Shown in pieces: positions 36,182 to 45,020 of a stretch of 64,000 nt of DNA. Within the stretch, counting starts at the first letter, position 1; the number at the start of each line of letters is the position of its first letter. The stretch comes from Streptomyces sp. R28 (GTDB lineage: Bacteria; Actinomycetota; Actinomycetes; Streptomycetales; Streptomycetaceae). The notes under the pieces were generated by a model that made no database searches, was not told the origin of the DNA, and was given only the letters and a program-made list of their open reading frames with translations. Location: the NCBI RefSeq assembly GCF_041052385.1, contig NZ_CP163439.1, positions 3,585,001-3,649,000 on the forward strand, read 5' to 3'. The translations under genes and the position numbers were made by a program.

Positions 36182-38050
36182 TTACTTCTTGCCCTTGCCC
36201 GACCCCGCGCTGTCATCGCTGCTCAGTACGGCGATGAAGGCCTCCTGCGGAACCTCCACGGAACCCACCATCTTCATCCGCTTCTTGCCTTCCTTCTGCT
36301 TCTCCAGCAGCTTGCGCTTACGGGAGATGTCGCCGCCGTAGCACTTGGCGAGGACGTCCTTGCGGATGGCGCGGATGGTCTCGCGGGCGATGACCCGGGA
36401 GCCGATGGCGGCCTGGATGGGCACCTCGAAGGCCTGCCGCGGGATGAGCTCGCGCAGCTTGGCGACGAGCCGCACACCGTACGCGTACGCCGCGTCCTTG
36501 TGCGTGATCGCCGAGAAGGCGTCCACCTTGTCGCCGTGCAGCAGGATGTCGACCTTGACCAGGCTGGAGGTCTGCTCGCCGGTGGGCTCGTAGTCCAGCG
36601 ACGCGTACCCACGCGTCTTCGACTTCAGCTGGTCGAAGAAGTCGAAGACGATCTCGGCGAGCGGGAGGGTGTAGCGGATCTCGACCCGGTCCTCGGACAG
36701 GTAGTCCATGCCGAGCAGGGTGCCGCGCCGGGTCTGGCACAGCTCCATGATCGAGCCGATGAACTCGGTCGGCGCGAGGATCGTGGCGCGTACGACGGGC
36801 TCGTACACCTCGTTGATCTTGCCCTCGGGGAATTCACTCGGGTTGGTGACGGTGTGCTCGGTACCGTCCTCCATCACGACGCGGTAGACCACGTTCGGCG
36901 CGGTCGCGATGAGATCGAGGCCGAACTCGCGCTCCAGGCGCTCGCGGATCACGTCGAGGTGCAGCAGGCCGAGGAAGCCGACGCGGAAGCCGAAGCCGAG
37001 CGCGGCGGAGGTCTCCGGCTCGTAGACCAGCGCGGCGTCGTTGAGCTGGAGCTTGTCGAGGGCCTCGCGCAGCTCGGGGTAGTCGGAGCCGTCCAGCGGA
37101 TACAGGCCGGAGAAGACCATCGGCTTCGGGTCCTTGTACCCGCCGAGGGCGTCCGTCGCGCCCTTGTGCTGGCTGGTGACGGTGTCACCGACCTTGGACT
37201 GGCGGACGTCCTTCACACCGGTGATGAGGTAGCCCACCTCACCGACGCCGAGGCCGTCGGCGCCCAGCATCTCGGGCGAGTTCGTGCCGATCTCCAGCAG
37301 CTCGTGCGTGGCGCCCGTCGACATCATCTTGATGCGCTCGCGCTTGTTGAGCTGGCCGTCGATGACACGGACGTACGTGACCACGCCCCGGTAGGAGTCG
37401 TAGACCGAGTCGAAGATCATCGCGCGGGCGGGGGCGTCCTTGACGCCGACCGGCGCGGGAACCTCCTTTACCACCCTGTCGAGCAGGGCGTCGACACCGA
37501 CACCGGTCTTGGCGGAGACCCGGAGGACGTCGCCGGGCTCGCACCCGACCAGGTTGGCGAGTTCCTCGGCGAACTTCTCGGGCTGCGCGGCCGGCAGGTC
37601 GATCTTGTTCAGCACCGGGATGATCGTGAGGTCGTTCTCCATCGCCAGGTAGAGGTTGGCGAGGGTCTGGGCCTCGATGCCCTGGGCGGCGTCGACGAGG
37701 AGGACGGTCCCCTCGCAGGCGGCGAGCGACCGAGAGACCTCGTAGGTGAAGTCGACGTGCCCCGGGGTGTCGATCATGTTGAGGATGTGCGTGTTGCCGG
37801 GTTCGTGGGTGGGAGCCCACGGCAGCCGCACCGCCTGGGACTTGATCGTGATGCCGCGCTCGCGCTCGATGTCCATCCGGTCGAGGTACTGAGCACGCAT
37901 CTGCCGCTGCTCGACCACACCGGTCAGCTGGAGCATCCGGTCGGCGAGTGTGGACTTGCCGTGGTCGATGTGCGCGATGATGCAGAAATTGCGGATCAGA
38001 GCCGGGTCGGTACGGCTCGGCTCGGGCACATTGTTAGGGGTCGCGGGCAC
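36182..38050 (-). CDS. lepA: Elongation factor 4 (LepA)
   Basis: LepA/EF4, a translational GTPase that back-translocates or aids ribosome assembly; 622 residues. G motifs are [26 protein letters not shown] and [11 protein letters not shown], with switch [13 protein letters not shown]. The C-terminus has the LepA-specific domain ([20 protein letters not shown]) and ends lysine-rich. I chose GTG 38050 ([12 protein letters not shown]), which has AGGA six bases upstream and matches the family N-terminus; the open frame reaches 38110. It is divergent from rpsT. Confidence 0.96.
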   Translation of the reverse strand: MPATPNNVPEPSRTDPALIRNFCIIAHIDHGKSTLADRMLQLTGVVEQRQMRAQYLDRMDIERERGITIKSQAVRLPWAPTHEPGNTHILNMIDTPGHVDFTYEVSRSLAACEGTVLLVDAAQGIEAQTLANLYLAMENDLTIIPVLNKIDLPAAQPEKFAEELANLVGCEPGDVLRVSAKTGVGVDALLDRVVKEVPAPVGVKDAPARAMIFDSVYDSYRGVVTYVRVIDGQLNKRERIKMMSTGATHELLEIGTNSPEMLGADGLGVGEVGYLITGVKDVRQSKVGDTVTSQHKGATDALGGYKDPKPMVFSGLYPLDGSDYPELREALDKLQLNDAALVYEPETSAALGFGFRVGFLGLLHLDVIRERLEREFGLDLIATAPNVVYRVVMEDGTEHTVTNPSEFPEGKINEVYEPVVRATILAPTEFIGSIMELCQTRRGTLLGMDYLSEDRVEIRYTLPLAEIVFDFFDQLKSKTRGYASLDYEPTGEQTSSLVKVDILLHGDKVDAFSAITHKDAAYAYGVRLVAKLRELIPRQAFEVPIQAAIGSRVIARETIRAIRKDVLAKCYGGDISRKRKLLEKQKEGKKRMKMVGSVEVPQEAFIAVLSSDDSAGSGKGKK

Positions 38051-38139
38051 GCAGGGTCCTGTCTCTTGAGGCGCCTTATGCCTCGGGTCGGATCGATACG
38101 TAGCTTCCATGGTCCCACGGGCGGCGACCGGAGACCGTT

Positions 38140-38169
38140 TTGGGCCGTCCGCTGGGCCACTGGTAGTCT
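38140..38169 (+). promoter_or_regulatory. Candidate rpsT promoter
   Basis: TTGGGC (38140-38145), an 18-base spacer and TAGTCT (38164-38169) resemble a vegetative sigma-70-type promoter about 130 bases upstream of rpsT. Assigned by eye only. Confidence 0.35.
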
Positions 38170-38296
38170 GGGTGGCTGTGTCTCATGCCCTCTCAGCACG
38201 AGGCACAACTCCAAGAAATCACCTGGTACGGGTCCCGGATCCTTCCTTGTACGGAATCCTCCTGGCCCCGTGCCTGAACCTGAAAAGGCTCAATCA

Positions 38297-38563
38297 GTGG
38301 CGAACATCAAGTCCCAGATCAAGCGGATCAAGACCAACGAGAAGGCTCGGCTGCGCAACAAGGCCGTCAAGTCCTCCCTGAAGACCGCGATCCGCAAGGC
38401 CCGTGAGGCTGCTGCCGCGGGTGACCTCGAGAAGGCCACCGAGTACCAGCGCGCTGCCGCGCGTCAGCTCGACAAGGCCGTCTCCAAGGGCGTCATCCAC
38501 AAGAACCAGGCTGCCAACAAGAAGTCGGCGCTGGCCACGAAGGTCGCGGCGCTCAAGGGCTGA
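38297..38563 (+). CDS. rpsT: 30S ribosomal protein S20
   Basis: An 88-residue, lysine-rich three-helix protein binding 16S rRNA. It begins [20 protein letters not shown] and ends [13 protein letters not shown], matching bacterial S20 along its length. The GTG at 38297 follows AAAGG. It is divergent from lepA, the usual arrangement, and is followed by a strong terminator at 38682-38733. An unusually long 5' leader of about 100 bases could hold autoregulatory structure, as S20 is autogenously controlled in other bacteria. Confidence 0.97.
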   Translation: MANIKSQIKRIKTNEKARLRNKAVKSSLKTAIRKAREAAAAGDLEKATEYQRAAARQLDKAVSKGVIHKNQAANKKSALATKVAALKG

Positions 38564-38681
38564 CACTTGATTTGATCGCCGGAGGGAATCGAGCGGGCCC
38601 TCTCTCATCCGCTCCCGTCCGGCACCCCGAGCCTGTACGCGGCCTGCGTTCGCCACGCGGGTACGGGCTCAGCAGCTTCAA

Positions 38682-38733
38682 CCGAAGGCCCCGGCCCCTC
38701 GCCCTTCCCCAGGGCGGGTGCCGGGGCCTTCGG
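38682..38733. terminator. Strong bidirectional terminator between rpsT and SnoaL gene
   Basis: A perfect 14-bp stem, CCGAAGGCCCCGGC (38682-38695) with GCCGGGGCCTTCGG (38720-38733), with a smaller hairpin (GCCCTTCCCCAGGGC) in its loop. It sits between convergent genes. Confidence 0.9.
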
Positions 38734-38742
38734 CATGCCGCG

Positions 38743-39141
38743 TCACGACCAGAAGTCGTCGGTCTGCTCCATGTCCGCGACGCACTCGTCGAGGTCGGTC
38801 ATCTTGTCGCCGACGATCCGGAAGACGATGCCCCCCATCTCGTCGATGTGCTTGCCGCCCCGGTCCGCGGTGAAGTGGTGCACGGACATCGCGTGTCCGC
38901 GGCCGTCGACGAAGATGTTGCGCAACTCGACGCGGAACGACCCGTCCGTCTCCGTCGCGAGCCGCGTGTAGTACCCGTCGATGATGTTGTCGATCCCCTT
39001 GTAGTCCCCGGAGAGCGGGCTGGAGCCGGGCACGTGGTGCGTACAGTCCCCGGTCATCATCCCGCGCAGGGTATCCATGTCTCCGCGCTGGAAGGCCTCG
39101 TAGCCCTGACGGACGAGCTGGGCGTGCGGGTGTTCAGCCAT
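38743..39141 (-). CDS. SnoaL-like (NTF2-fold) protein, paralogue A
   Basis: A 132-residue SnoaL-like NTF2-fold protein, function unknown. It shares with its neighbour the N-terminus MAEHPHA, the GYEAF-RGDMDTLR helix, the LSGDYKG motif, VDGRGH, SVHH and GGIVFRIVGDK-TDLDEC. The start at ATG 39141 has GAGAGG eleven bases upstream, an arrangement kept in the paralogue. Such folds serve as small cyclases, isomerases or stress-related binding proteins; no catalytic residue can be named. Probably co-transcribed with paralogue B, 39 bases upstream. Confidence 0.85.
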   Translation of the reverse strand: MAEHPHAQLVRQGYEAFQRGDMDTLRGMMTGDCTHHVPGSSPLSGDYKGIDNIIDGYYTRLATETDGSFRVELRNIFVDGRGHAMSVHHFTADRGGKHIDEMGGIVFRIVGDKMTDLDECVADMEQTDDFWS

Positions 39142-39180
39142 GGCGACCGCCACCTCTCCGTGGCATCGGTGCGTTCTGGT

Positions 39181-39576
39181 TCACGAGTAGAAGTCGTTGA
39201 ACTTGTCGAGGTCGTCGACGCACTCGTCGAGGTCGCTGGCCTTGTCGCCGACGATCCGGAAGACGATGCCTCCGTCCAGCTCCACGCGCTTGCCCCGACG
39301 CTCTGCCGTGGAGTGGTGCACGGACACCACGTGGCCACGCCCGTCGACGAGGAGGTGACGCAGCTCGATGTTCAACGTCCCGCCCGTCTCTTCGAAGAGC
39401 CGCTGGTAGAGCTCGACACACGCGTCCTGGCCCTTGTAGTCGCCCGCCAGCGGGTGATCGCCCGGGAAGTGGTGCGTTGCGTCCCCCGTCAGCAGGGTGC
39501 GCAGGGTGTCCATGTCACCGCGCGAGAAGGCCTCGTAGCCCTTGCGGACGAGTGCTGCGTGCGGGTGTTCAGCCAT
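39181..39576 (-). CDS. SnoaL-like (NTF2-fold) protein, paralogue B
   Basis: A 131-residue paralogue of the 38743-39141 product, roughly 55-60% identical by eye, from a tandem gene duplication. The same landmarks are present: GYEAFSRGDMDTLRTLLTGD, HPLAGDYKG, LVDGRGHVVSVHH and GGIVFRIVGDKASDLDEC. ATG 39576 follows GGAAGG with an eleven-base spacer. First gene of the pair. Confidence 0.85.
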   Translation of the reverse strand: MAEHPHAALVRKGYEAFSRGDMDTLRTLLTGDATHHFPGDHPLAGDYKGQDACVELYQRLFEETGGTLNIELRHLLVDGRGHVVSVHHSTAERRGKRVELDGGIVFRIVGDKASDLDECVDDLDKFNDFYS

Positions 39577-39684
39577 AGCGATCGCCACCTTCCGTTACAT
39601 CGGTCATGTACGGCGATTTCGGGCTGCACCTACGATTGTCCTCGCGGCCGCTACGACGGCCAGTGGATCATGACTGGGGCGCGT

Positions 39685-39738
39685 CTTCGGTCCCGCTCAG
39701 CTTCGGTCCCGCTCAGCTTCGGTCCCGCTCAGCTTCGG
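39685..39738. repeat. 16-bp minisatellite at the holA stop codon
   Basis: CTTCGGTCCCGCTCAG is repeated exactly three times (39685-39700, 39701-39716, 39717-39732), then partly. The holA TGA lies inside the third unit, so copy-number changes alter only bases just past the stop. Confidence 0.93.
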
Positions 39739-40718
39739 CCCCTGGAACGCGCCGCCCGCGCGATCGTCACGACCGCCTTCTCCAGGGCGTACTCGGGATC
39801 GTCCCCGCCGCCCTTCACTCCGGCGTCGGCCTCGGCGACCGCCTGCAACGCGCCCGCCACTCCGTCGGGCGTCCAGCCGCGCATCTGCTGTCGTACGCGG
39901 TCGATCTTCCAGGGCGGCATGCCCAGCTCACGCGCCAGGTCGGCGGGACGCCCGCCGCGGGCCGAGGACAGCTTCCCGATGGCCCGCACGCCCTGCGCGA
40001 GCGCGCTGGTGATCATGACGGGCGCCACGCCGGTGGAGAGGGACCACCGCAGCGCCTCCAGCGCCTCCGCCGCCCGCCCCTCGACCGCCCGGTCGGCGAC
40101 GGTGAAGCTCGACGCCTCCGCTCGGCCGGTGTAGTACCGCCCGACGACGGCCTCGTCGATCGTCCCTTCGACATCGGCGACCAGCTGACTCACCGCGGAC
40201 GCCAGCTCCCGCAGGTCGCTCCCGATGGCGTCGACCAGCGACTGACAGGCCTCGGGCGTCGCGGACCGCCCGGTCGCCCGGAACTCACTGCGCACGAACG
40301 CCAGCCGATCCGCCGGCCTGGTCATCTTCGGGCACGCCACCTCCCGCGCCCCCGCCTTGCGCGCGGCGTCGAGCAGCTTCTTGCCCTTGACCCCACCGGC
40401 GTGCAGCAGCACCAGGGTGATCTCCTCGGCCGGCGACCCCAGATACGCCGTCACGTCCTTGATCGTGTCGGCCGACAGATCGTGTGCGTTGCGCACGACC
40501 ACGACCTTGCGCTCCGCGAACAGCGAGGGGCTGGTCAACTCGGCCAGCGTGCCCGGCTGCAACTGCTCCGGAGTCAGGTCCCGCACATCCGTGTCCGCGT
40601 CGGAGGCCCTGGCGGCAACGACCACCTCCCGCACGGCACGATCGAGCAGCAGCTCCTCCTGACCCACGGCGAGGGTCACGGGAGCGAGGAGGTCGTCAGT
40701 CGCACTTTTCCTGGCCAT
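39729..40718 (-). CDS. holA: DNA polymerase III subunit delta
   Basis: HolA, the delta subunit of the clamp loader that opens the beta sliding clamp; 329 residues. Family elements are VGQEELLLDRAVREVV, SLFAERKVVVVRNAHDLS, ITLVLLHAGGVKGKKLLDA, DLRELASAVSQLVAD and the C-terminal LARELGMPPWKIDRVRQQ. The ATG at 40718 (MARKSATDD) is the conserved start; ten further in-frame codons upstream are open but unlike the family. It lies in the conserved order comEA-comEC ... holA-rpsT on the minus strand. Confidence 0.94.
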   Translation of the reverse strand: MARKSATDDLLAPVTLAVGQEELLLDRAVREVVVAARASDADTDVRDLTPEQLQPGTLAELTSPSLFAERKVVVVRNAHDLSADTIKDVTAYLGSPAEEITLVLLHAGGVKGKKLLDAARKAGAREVACPKMTRPADRLAFVRSEFRATGRSATPEACQSLVDAIGSDLRELASAVSQLVADVEGTIDEAVVGRYYTGRAEASSFTVADRAVEGRAAEALEALRWSLSTGVAPVMITSALAQGVRAIGKLSSARGGRPADLARELGMPPWKIDRVRQQMRGWTPDGVAGALQAVAEADAGVKGGGDDPEYALEKAVVTIARAARSRGRS

Positions 40719-40854
40719 CGCGACAAGCATGGCACGGGCCACTGACAACGCGGCGCCTCCGGGTCACCGCCGGCCTGCGCCCGCGCCCGCGGCTCGCGCC
40801 GACACCAGCATCGGCATCGGAACCGCCAGTGGCACCGACACCGCCGTCGACGCC

Positions 40855-40902
40855 GGCGCTGGCACTGGCACTGGCACTGGCACTGGCACTGGCACTGGCA
40901 CC
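40855..40902. repeat. GGCACT hexanucleotide microsatellite
   Basis: Six exact GGCACT units (40861-40896) flanked by GGCGCT and GGCACC, in the 191-base gap between holA and the 81-residue gene. Nothing else is visible in this gap. Confidence 0.93.
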
Positions 40903-40909
40903 GTTGGGC

Positions 40910-41155
40910 CTACGGCTCCTCCCGCCAGCCGTCCCACTCCCCCGCGAACGCGTCCAGCTTCCCCGGATCCAGCCGCCCCTCCTCGTCCCGCAGCACCACC
41001 AGCCACTGCGCATCCTCGGCATCGTCCTCCCCGGCCAGCGCATCCCGCACCAACCGCGGCTCCTCATCGATCCCGAACCGCTCCCGGAGCGCCTCCGCGG
41101 CCTCCTCCGCCGCGTCACGATCGGGCAGCACCAGCACATGTCTCACATCACTCAC
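40910..41155 (-). CDS. Conserved hypothetical protein (81 aa)
   Basis: A small acidic protein of 81 residues with no recognised domain. It starts MSDVRHVLVLPDRDAAEEA at GTG 41155; there is no clear ribosome site, and the frame upstream is Gly/Pro/Arg-rich noise. It contains ALRERFGIDEEPRLVRDAL and WLVVLRDEEGRLDPGKLD and ends EWDGWREEP. It sits between the comEC/NAT genes and holA, a position I recall for a conserved Streptomyces protein. Possibly a small regulatory or binding protein; function unknown. Confidence 0.72.
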   Translation of the reverse strand: MSDVRHVLVLPDRDAAEEAAEALRERFGIDEEPRLVRDALAGEDDAEDAQWLVVLRDEEGRLDPGKLDAFAGEWDGWREEP

Positions 41156-41344
41156 GGAGCAATTCTCGGACACCCACGAGAGACGAACCTGCGCCGGGCC
41201 CCGCACGAGTTGCCCGGCGTGACCCCGAGTGACCCCGAGTGGCCCAGCGTGGCCCCGACCGGCCCCGCGTGGGCCCGAGTAGCCCCGTGTGCCCCTGCAT
41301 GGCCTGATCGGCCTAGGCGGCCCGAGTAGCCTCACTGCCCGGAA
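41156..41344. other. Intergenic region with degenerate GACCCCGAGTG repeats
   Basis: Around 41218-41300 the sequence is built of short decayed units of about 10-20 bases (TGACCCCGAG, TGGCCCAGCG, TGGCCCCGAC, TGGGCCCGAG, TAGCCCCGTG). No gene or clear terminator is visible. Confidence 0.6.
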
Positions 41345-42184
41345 TCAGCCGTCCCGGTCGGGCTTGCGCACCGTCGGCACGCGGTCCAGCTCGATCCCGA
41401 ACCGCTCCCGGTACACCCGCAGCACCTCCTCGTCCGTGCCCAACTCCCGCTCCTCACGTGTCCCGTCGGCCGCCGTCTCCTTGAACGTGCGCCCGCTGAG
41501 CGTGATCCGCCCTCCCTCCTCCGTCACCCGCGAGCACACCAGCGACTGCGTGAAGTGCGAGCCCGGCGAGGTGCTGTGCCACCAGGCCCCGGCCACGAAG
41601 TCACCGAGCACCCGCGGCCGCCGCTCCAGCCGGTACTCCGGTCTGCCGTCCATGACGACGTCCAGGTCCGCCGCCTCCTCCACGTCGTGCCCACCGCGCA
41701 CCCCGGCCGCGTCCGGCCCGGCTTCGACGATCCGGAAGACACCCGCCGGATCCACCTGCTCACCCCGCGCCTCGAAGGCCAGCGGATAGTGACTGTGCGC
41801 CCCGAAACCGATGTCCGCCAGCCATGTGCCCCCGTCCACCGTCCGCACCTTCAGCGCCATGTGGTCGTAGGGAATCCCGAGCCGCCCCTCCTTCCCGTGG
41901 ACCCGCGCCGCGAGCAGCGTCACATCGAAACCCAGCGCGGTGAGCAACGCCCCGAACGCCCCGTTCAGTTCGTAGCAGAACCCGCCCCGTCCAGCCCCCA
42001 CCACCTTGTCCAGCAGCCGCTTCTCCTCCAGCACGATCTCCTCGCCGACGTGGATCGACAGGTTCTCGAAGGGCACGGTCTGCAGATGGCGCAGATGCAG
42101 CTCGCGCAGCACGTCCACGGTCGGCCATGCCGGGTGCTCGACCCCCAGGCGGCGGAGATAGGCATCAACCACAACGGAATCCAT
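41345..42184 (-). CDS. Arylamine N-acetyltransferase
   Basis: A 279-residue NAT enzyme transferring acetyl from acetyl-CoA to arylamines, hydrazines or aromatic amide precursors. The Cys-His-Asp triad is visible: Cys in GRGGFCYELNGAF (~71), His in PYDHMALKVR (~112) and Asp in TWLADIGFGAHS (~127). N-terminal VDVLRELHLRHLQTVPFENL is the family signature. ATG 42184 begins four bases after the comEC stop, so it is at the end of the com operon. Members also form aromatic amides in antibiotic clusters; here there is no biosynthetic context. Confidence 0.93.
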   Translation of the reverse strand: MDSVVVDAYLRRLGVEHPAWPTVDVLRELHLRHLQTVPFENLSIHVGEEIVLEEKRLLDKVVGAGRGGFCYELNGAFGALLTALGFDVTLLAARVHGKEGRLGIPYDHMALKVRTVDGGTWLADIGFGAHSHYPLAFEARGEQVDPAGVFRIVEAGPDAAGVRGGHDVEEAADLDVVMDGRPEYRLERRPRVLGDFVAGAWWHSTSPGSHFTQSLVCSRVTEEGGRITLSGRTFKETAADGTREERELGTDEEVLRVYRERFGIELDRVPTVRKPDRDG

Positions 42185-42188
42185 GCCC

Positions 42189-45020
42189 TCAGTCTCCCGC
42201 CACCCGCAGCTCCGCGCCCGTACCCGCGACCGCCAGCGCCCCGTCCTCGTCCGTCCGCAGCACCACCGCGCCCTGCGCCCGCAGCGCCGCGACGGTGCTG
42301 GAAGCCGGGTGTCCGTACGGGTTGTCCTCACCACAACTGATCAATGCCAGCCGCGGCGCCACCCTGCGTATGAGCTCGGGATCCTGGTACGCCGAGCCGT
42401 GGTGGGCGACCTTGAGCACGTCCACGCCGCTCAGCAGTGCCCCCGCCGGCGATCTCAACAGCGCCCGCTGGGCCGGGGGTTCGAGATCCCCGAGCAGCAG
42501 CAACCGCAGCCCTGCCGAGCGGACGAGCAGGGCGACACTGGAGTCGTTCGGGCCGTCCGGGGCGAGAGCGGGGTGTGCGGGCGGCCAGACGACCTGCCAG
42601 CTCAGTGCCCCAGTACGCCGCTCCTCCCCTGCTGCGGCCCGCGTCACGGGAATGCGCCGGGCGGCCGCCTCCCTGCGTACGAACTCCACCTGGTCCACGG
42701 GCTCTTCGTGCCCCGTCGTCTCGATCGCGCCCACCGCGCGCCCGCGCAGCACGCCGGGCAGGCCCGCCACATGGTCGGCGTGGAAGTGGGTCAGCACGAC
42801 GAGCGGGATCCTGGTGATCCCGAGCGTGCGCAGGCATCGGTCGATCAGTGCCGGGTCGGGTCCGGCGTCCACGACCACGCCCGTCCCCGCGCCCGCCGCC
42901 AGCACCGTCGCGTCGCCCTGCCCCACGTCGCACATCGCGAACCGCCACCCGGGCGGCGGCCACCCCGTGACCACCCTGGTCAGCGGCGGCGGCTGCAGAA
43001 CCACCAGCAGGAGCAGCGCCCCGCAGACACCGCACCACCAGGGGTGCCGCAGCAGTCGCCGGCCGACGAGCAGGAGGACCACCGTGGCGAGGGCGAGCAG
43101 CGCCGCGCCGGTCCAGCTGCCGGGCCAGTCCACTCCCGCCCCGGGCAGTGCGGCGCCCGTGCGGGCGACATCCGCGATCCACCCGGTCGGCCAACTCGCA
43201 CACCAGGCCAGCACCTTGGCCAACGGCATCGCGAGCGGCGCCGCCGCCAGCGCGGCGAAGCCCAGCACCGTGGCCGGTGCGATCGCGAACTCCGCGAGCA
43301 GATTGCATGGCACCGCCACCAGGCTCACCCGGGCCGACAGCACCGCCACGACCGGCGCGCACAGCGCCTGCGCGGCAGCCGCGGCGGCCAGCGCCTCGGC
43401 CAACCGCGGCGGCACCCGGCGCCGTCGCAGCGCCGCGCTCCAGCGGGGCGCGAGCGTGAGCAGGGCGCCCGTGGCGAGAACGGAGAGCAGGAAGCCGTAA
43501 CTGCGGGCCAGCCACGGGTCGTACAGCACCAGCAGCAGTACGGCTGTCGCCAGCGCCGGGATCAGTGATCTACGGCGTCCGGTCGCCAGGGCCAGCAGCG
43601 CGACGGCTCCGCAGGCCGCGGCCCGCAGCACGCTCGGGTCCGGTCGGCACACGACGACGAACGCGAGGGTGAGCACTCCGCCGAGCAGCGCGGTCGTCCG
43701 CAGGGAGATGCCGAGGCGGGGCGCGAGACCACGGCGCTCGACCAGCTGGGACATGCCGGGCGGGCCGATCAGCAGGGCGAGGATGATCGTCAGATTGCTG
43801 CCCGAGACGGCGAGCGTGTGCGCGAGGTCGGTCTCCTTGAACGCCTCGTCCAGTTCCGGAGTGATCCGCGAGGTGTCGCCCACCACCAGCCCCGGCAGCA
43901 GCGCCCTCGGGTCCGCCGGCAGCCCGTCGGTCGCCTCCCGCAGCCCGGCCCGCAACCGCCCCGCCAGCCGCTGCGCCGCCGACGGCTCCCCCACGACCTC
44001 CGGCACCGCCGGGTCCCGCACCCGCAGTACGGCGGCGATTCGGTCCCCGTCGGCGAGCGTGGGCGCCAGCGTCGCGGTCACCCGCAGCCGCGTGGAGGGC
44101 AGGAGCCCCAGCCAGGGCGAACGTCGGCCGGTAGCAGGCTGCGACGCCCCGTTGACGTCCTCAGCCCCAGGGGGCCTCAGTGCCCCGTCGACGTCCCCGG
44201 ACCCCTGGGGTCTCGGCACCCCGTTCACGTCCCCCTCCTCAGAAGACCTCGGCGCCGCGTCGACGATCATCAGCACCGGGGCCCGCGTCACCACCGCCGT
44301 GCCGTGCGCCTCCTCTACGCGTCGTACGTCCGCGTTGATCAGCACGGATGTCGGCGCCATGTGATCCCCCTTGACCCGGGGCCGGGTGAGCCGGGGGTCC
44401 GAGGTGACCTCGACCTCGGCGGTCACGGTGGCGTACTCCCGCGCCAGCCCGGGCACCGGCCCACGCCGCAGATCGGCCCCGTGCAGCCCGGCGGAGACGG
44501 CGGCCGCGGCGACACAGAGCAGGACAGCGGCGACCGAGGTACGCGGCCAGGTGAGTCGCGGGGGCGTTGAGCCCTGCCTACGCGGCCGCGCGAAGTGCCC
44601 TGGCCTGGAGTCCTGCCCGGGCACGGAGTCCTGCCTAGGCGCGGAATCCCGCCCATTCACGGGGTCCAGCCCAGACACGGAATCCCGCCCATTCACGGAG
44701 TCCAGCCCAGACACGGCGTCCAGTCCGGCCACGGAGCCCACCCCAGCCCCCGCCGCACGACCATCACTAACCCCACCGCGCCGCACCAGCAGCAGTACGC
44801 CCGCCGCGATCAGGCACACGACCACCGCGCCGCCCACCCACACCGTGGGGGCGTCAAGCATCACCGCCGCCGTCGCCCAGGCGGCGAGCGCGGGTGGGAC
44901 GAGTCGGAGGTCCGTCGGTCCTTCCTGCCGGGGGTGGGAAGCGCCGAGCCGGTTTCCGGAGGCGGCGTGAACGGCGGCGCGGGAAGGCGCGAGGTCGGGT
45001 GCGCGCACGTCGTGCCTCAT
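42189..45020 (-). CDS. comEC: ComEC/Rec2-type DNA uptake channel
   Basis: A 943-residue polytopic protein. An N-terminal hydrophobic pair (ALAAWATAAVMLD, VVVCLIAAGVLLLV) precedes a soluble OB-like region. The multi-spanning Competence domain (about residues 390-660; GLVVGDTSRITPELDEAFK, LAHTLAVSGSNLTIILALL) and a C-terminal metallo-beta-lactamase domain (VLTHFHADHVAGLPG, LKVAHHGSAYQDPEL) follow. The channel imports single-stranded DNA. Its ATG overlaps the comEA stop (45017-45020). Unusually, two minisatellites enlarge the N-terminal soluble part: six-residue units near residues 95-140 and twelve-residue units near 262-297. Natural competence is not generally known in Streptomyces. Confidence 0.94.
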   Translation of the reverse strand: MRHDVRAPDLAPSRAAVHAASGNRLGASHPRQEGPTDLRLVPPALAAWATAAVMLDAPTVWVGGAVVVCLIAAGVLLLVRRGGVSDGRAAGAGVGSVAGLDAVSGLDSVNGRDSVSGLDPVNGRDSAPRQDSVPGQDSRPGHFARPRRQGSTPPRLTWPRTSVAAVLLCVAAAAVSAGLHGADLRRGPVPGLAREYATVTAEVEVTSDPRLTRPRVKGDHMAPTSVLINADVRRVEEAHGTAVVTRAPVLMIVDAAPRSSEEGDVNGVPRPQGSGDVDGALRPPGAEDVNGASQPATGRRSPWLGLLPSTRLRVTATLAPTLADGDRIAAVLRVRDPAVPEVVGEPSAAQRLAGRLRAGLREATDGLPADPRALLPGLVVGDTSRITPELDEAFKETDLAHTLAVSGSNLTIILALLIGPPGMSQLVERRGLAPRLGISLRTTALLGGVLTLAFVVVCRPDPSVLRAAACGAVALLALATGRRRSLIPALATAVLLLVLYDPWLARSYGFLLSVLATGALLTLAPRWSAALRRRRVPPRLAEALAAAAAAQALCAPVVAVLSARVSLVAVPCNLLAEFAIAPATVLGFAALAAAPLAMPLAKVLAWCASWPTGWIADVARTGAALPGAGVDWPGSWTGAALLALATVVLLLVGRRLLRHPWWCGVCGALLLLVVLQPPPLTRVVTGWPPPGWRFAMCDVGQGDATVLAAGAGTGVVVDAGPDPALIDRCLRTLGITRIPLVVLTHFHADHVAGLPGVLRGRAVGAIETTGHEEPVDQVEFVRREAAARRIPVTRAAAGEERRTGALSWQVVWPPAHPALAPDGPNDSSVALLVRSAGLRLLLLGDLEPPAQRALLRSPAGALLSGVDVLKVAHHGSAYQDPELIRRVAPRLALISCGEDNPYGHPASSTVAALRAQGAVVLRTDEDGALAVAGTGAELRVAGD
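44146..44240. repeat. 36-bp minisatellite within comEC
   Basis: Two and a half units of 36 bp, each starting CCCCGTTGACGTCC or CCCCGTCGACGTCC, encoding a twelve-residue unit with the core GDVNG or EDVNG followed by RPxG. In frame. Confidence 0.8.
44606..44736. repeat. 18-bp minisatellite within comEC
   Basis: About seven units of 18 bp, for example CGGGGTCCAGCCCAGACA and CGGAATCCCGCCCATTCA, alternating two variants. Each encodes six residues on the minus strand (DSVSGL, DSVNGR). In frame throughout. Confidence 0.9.
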
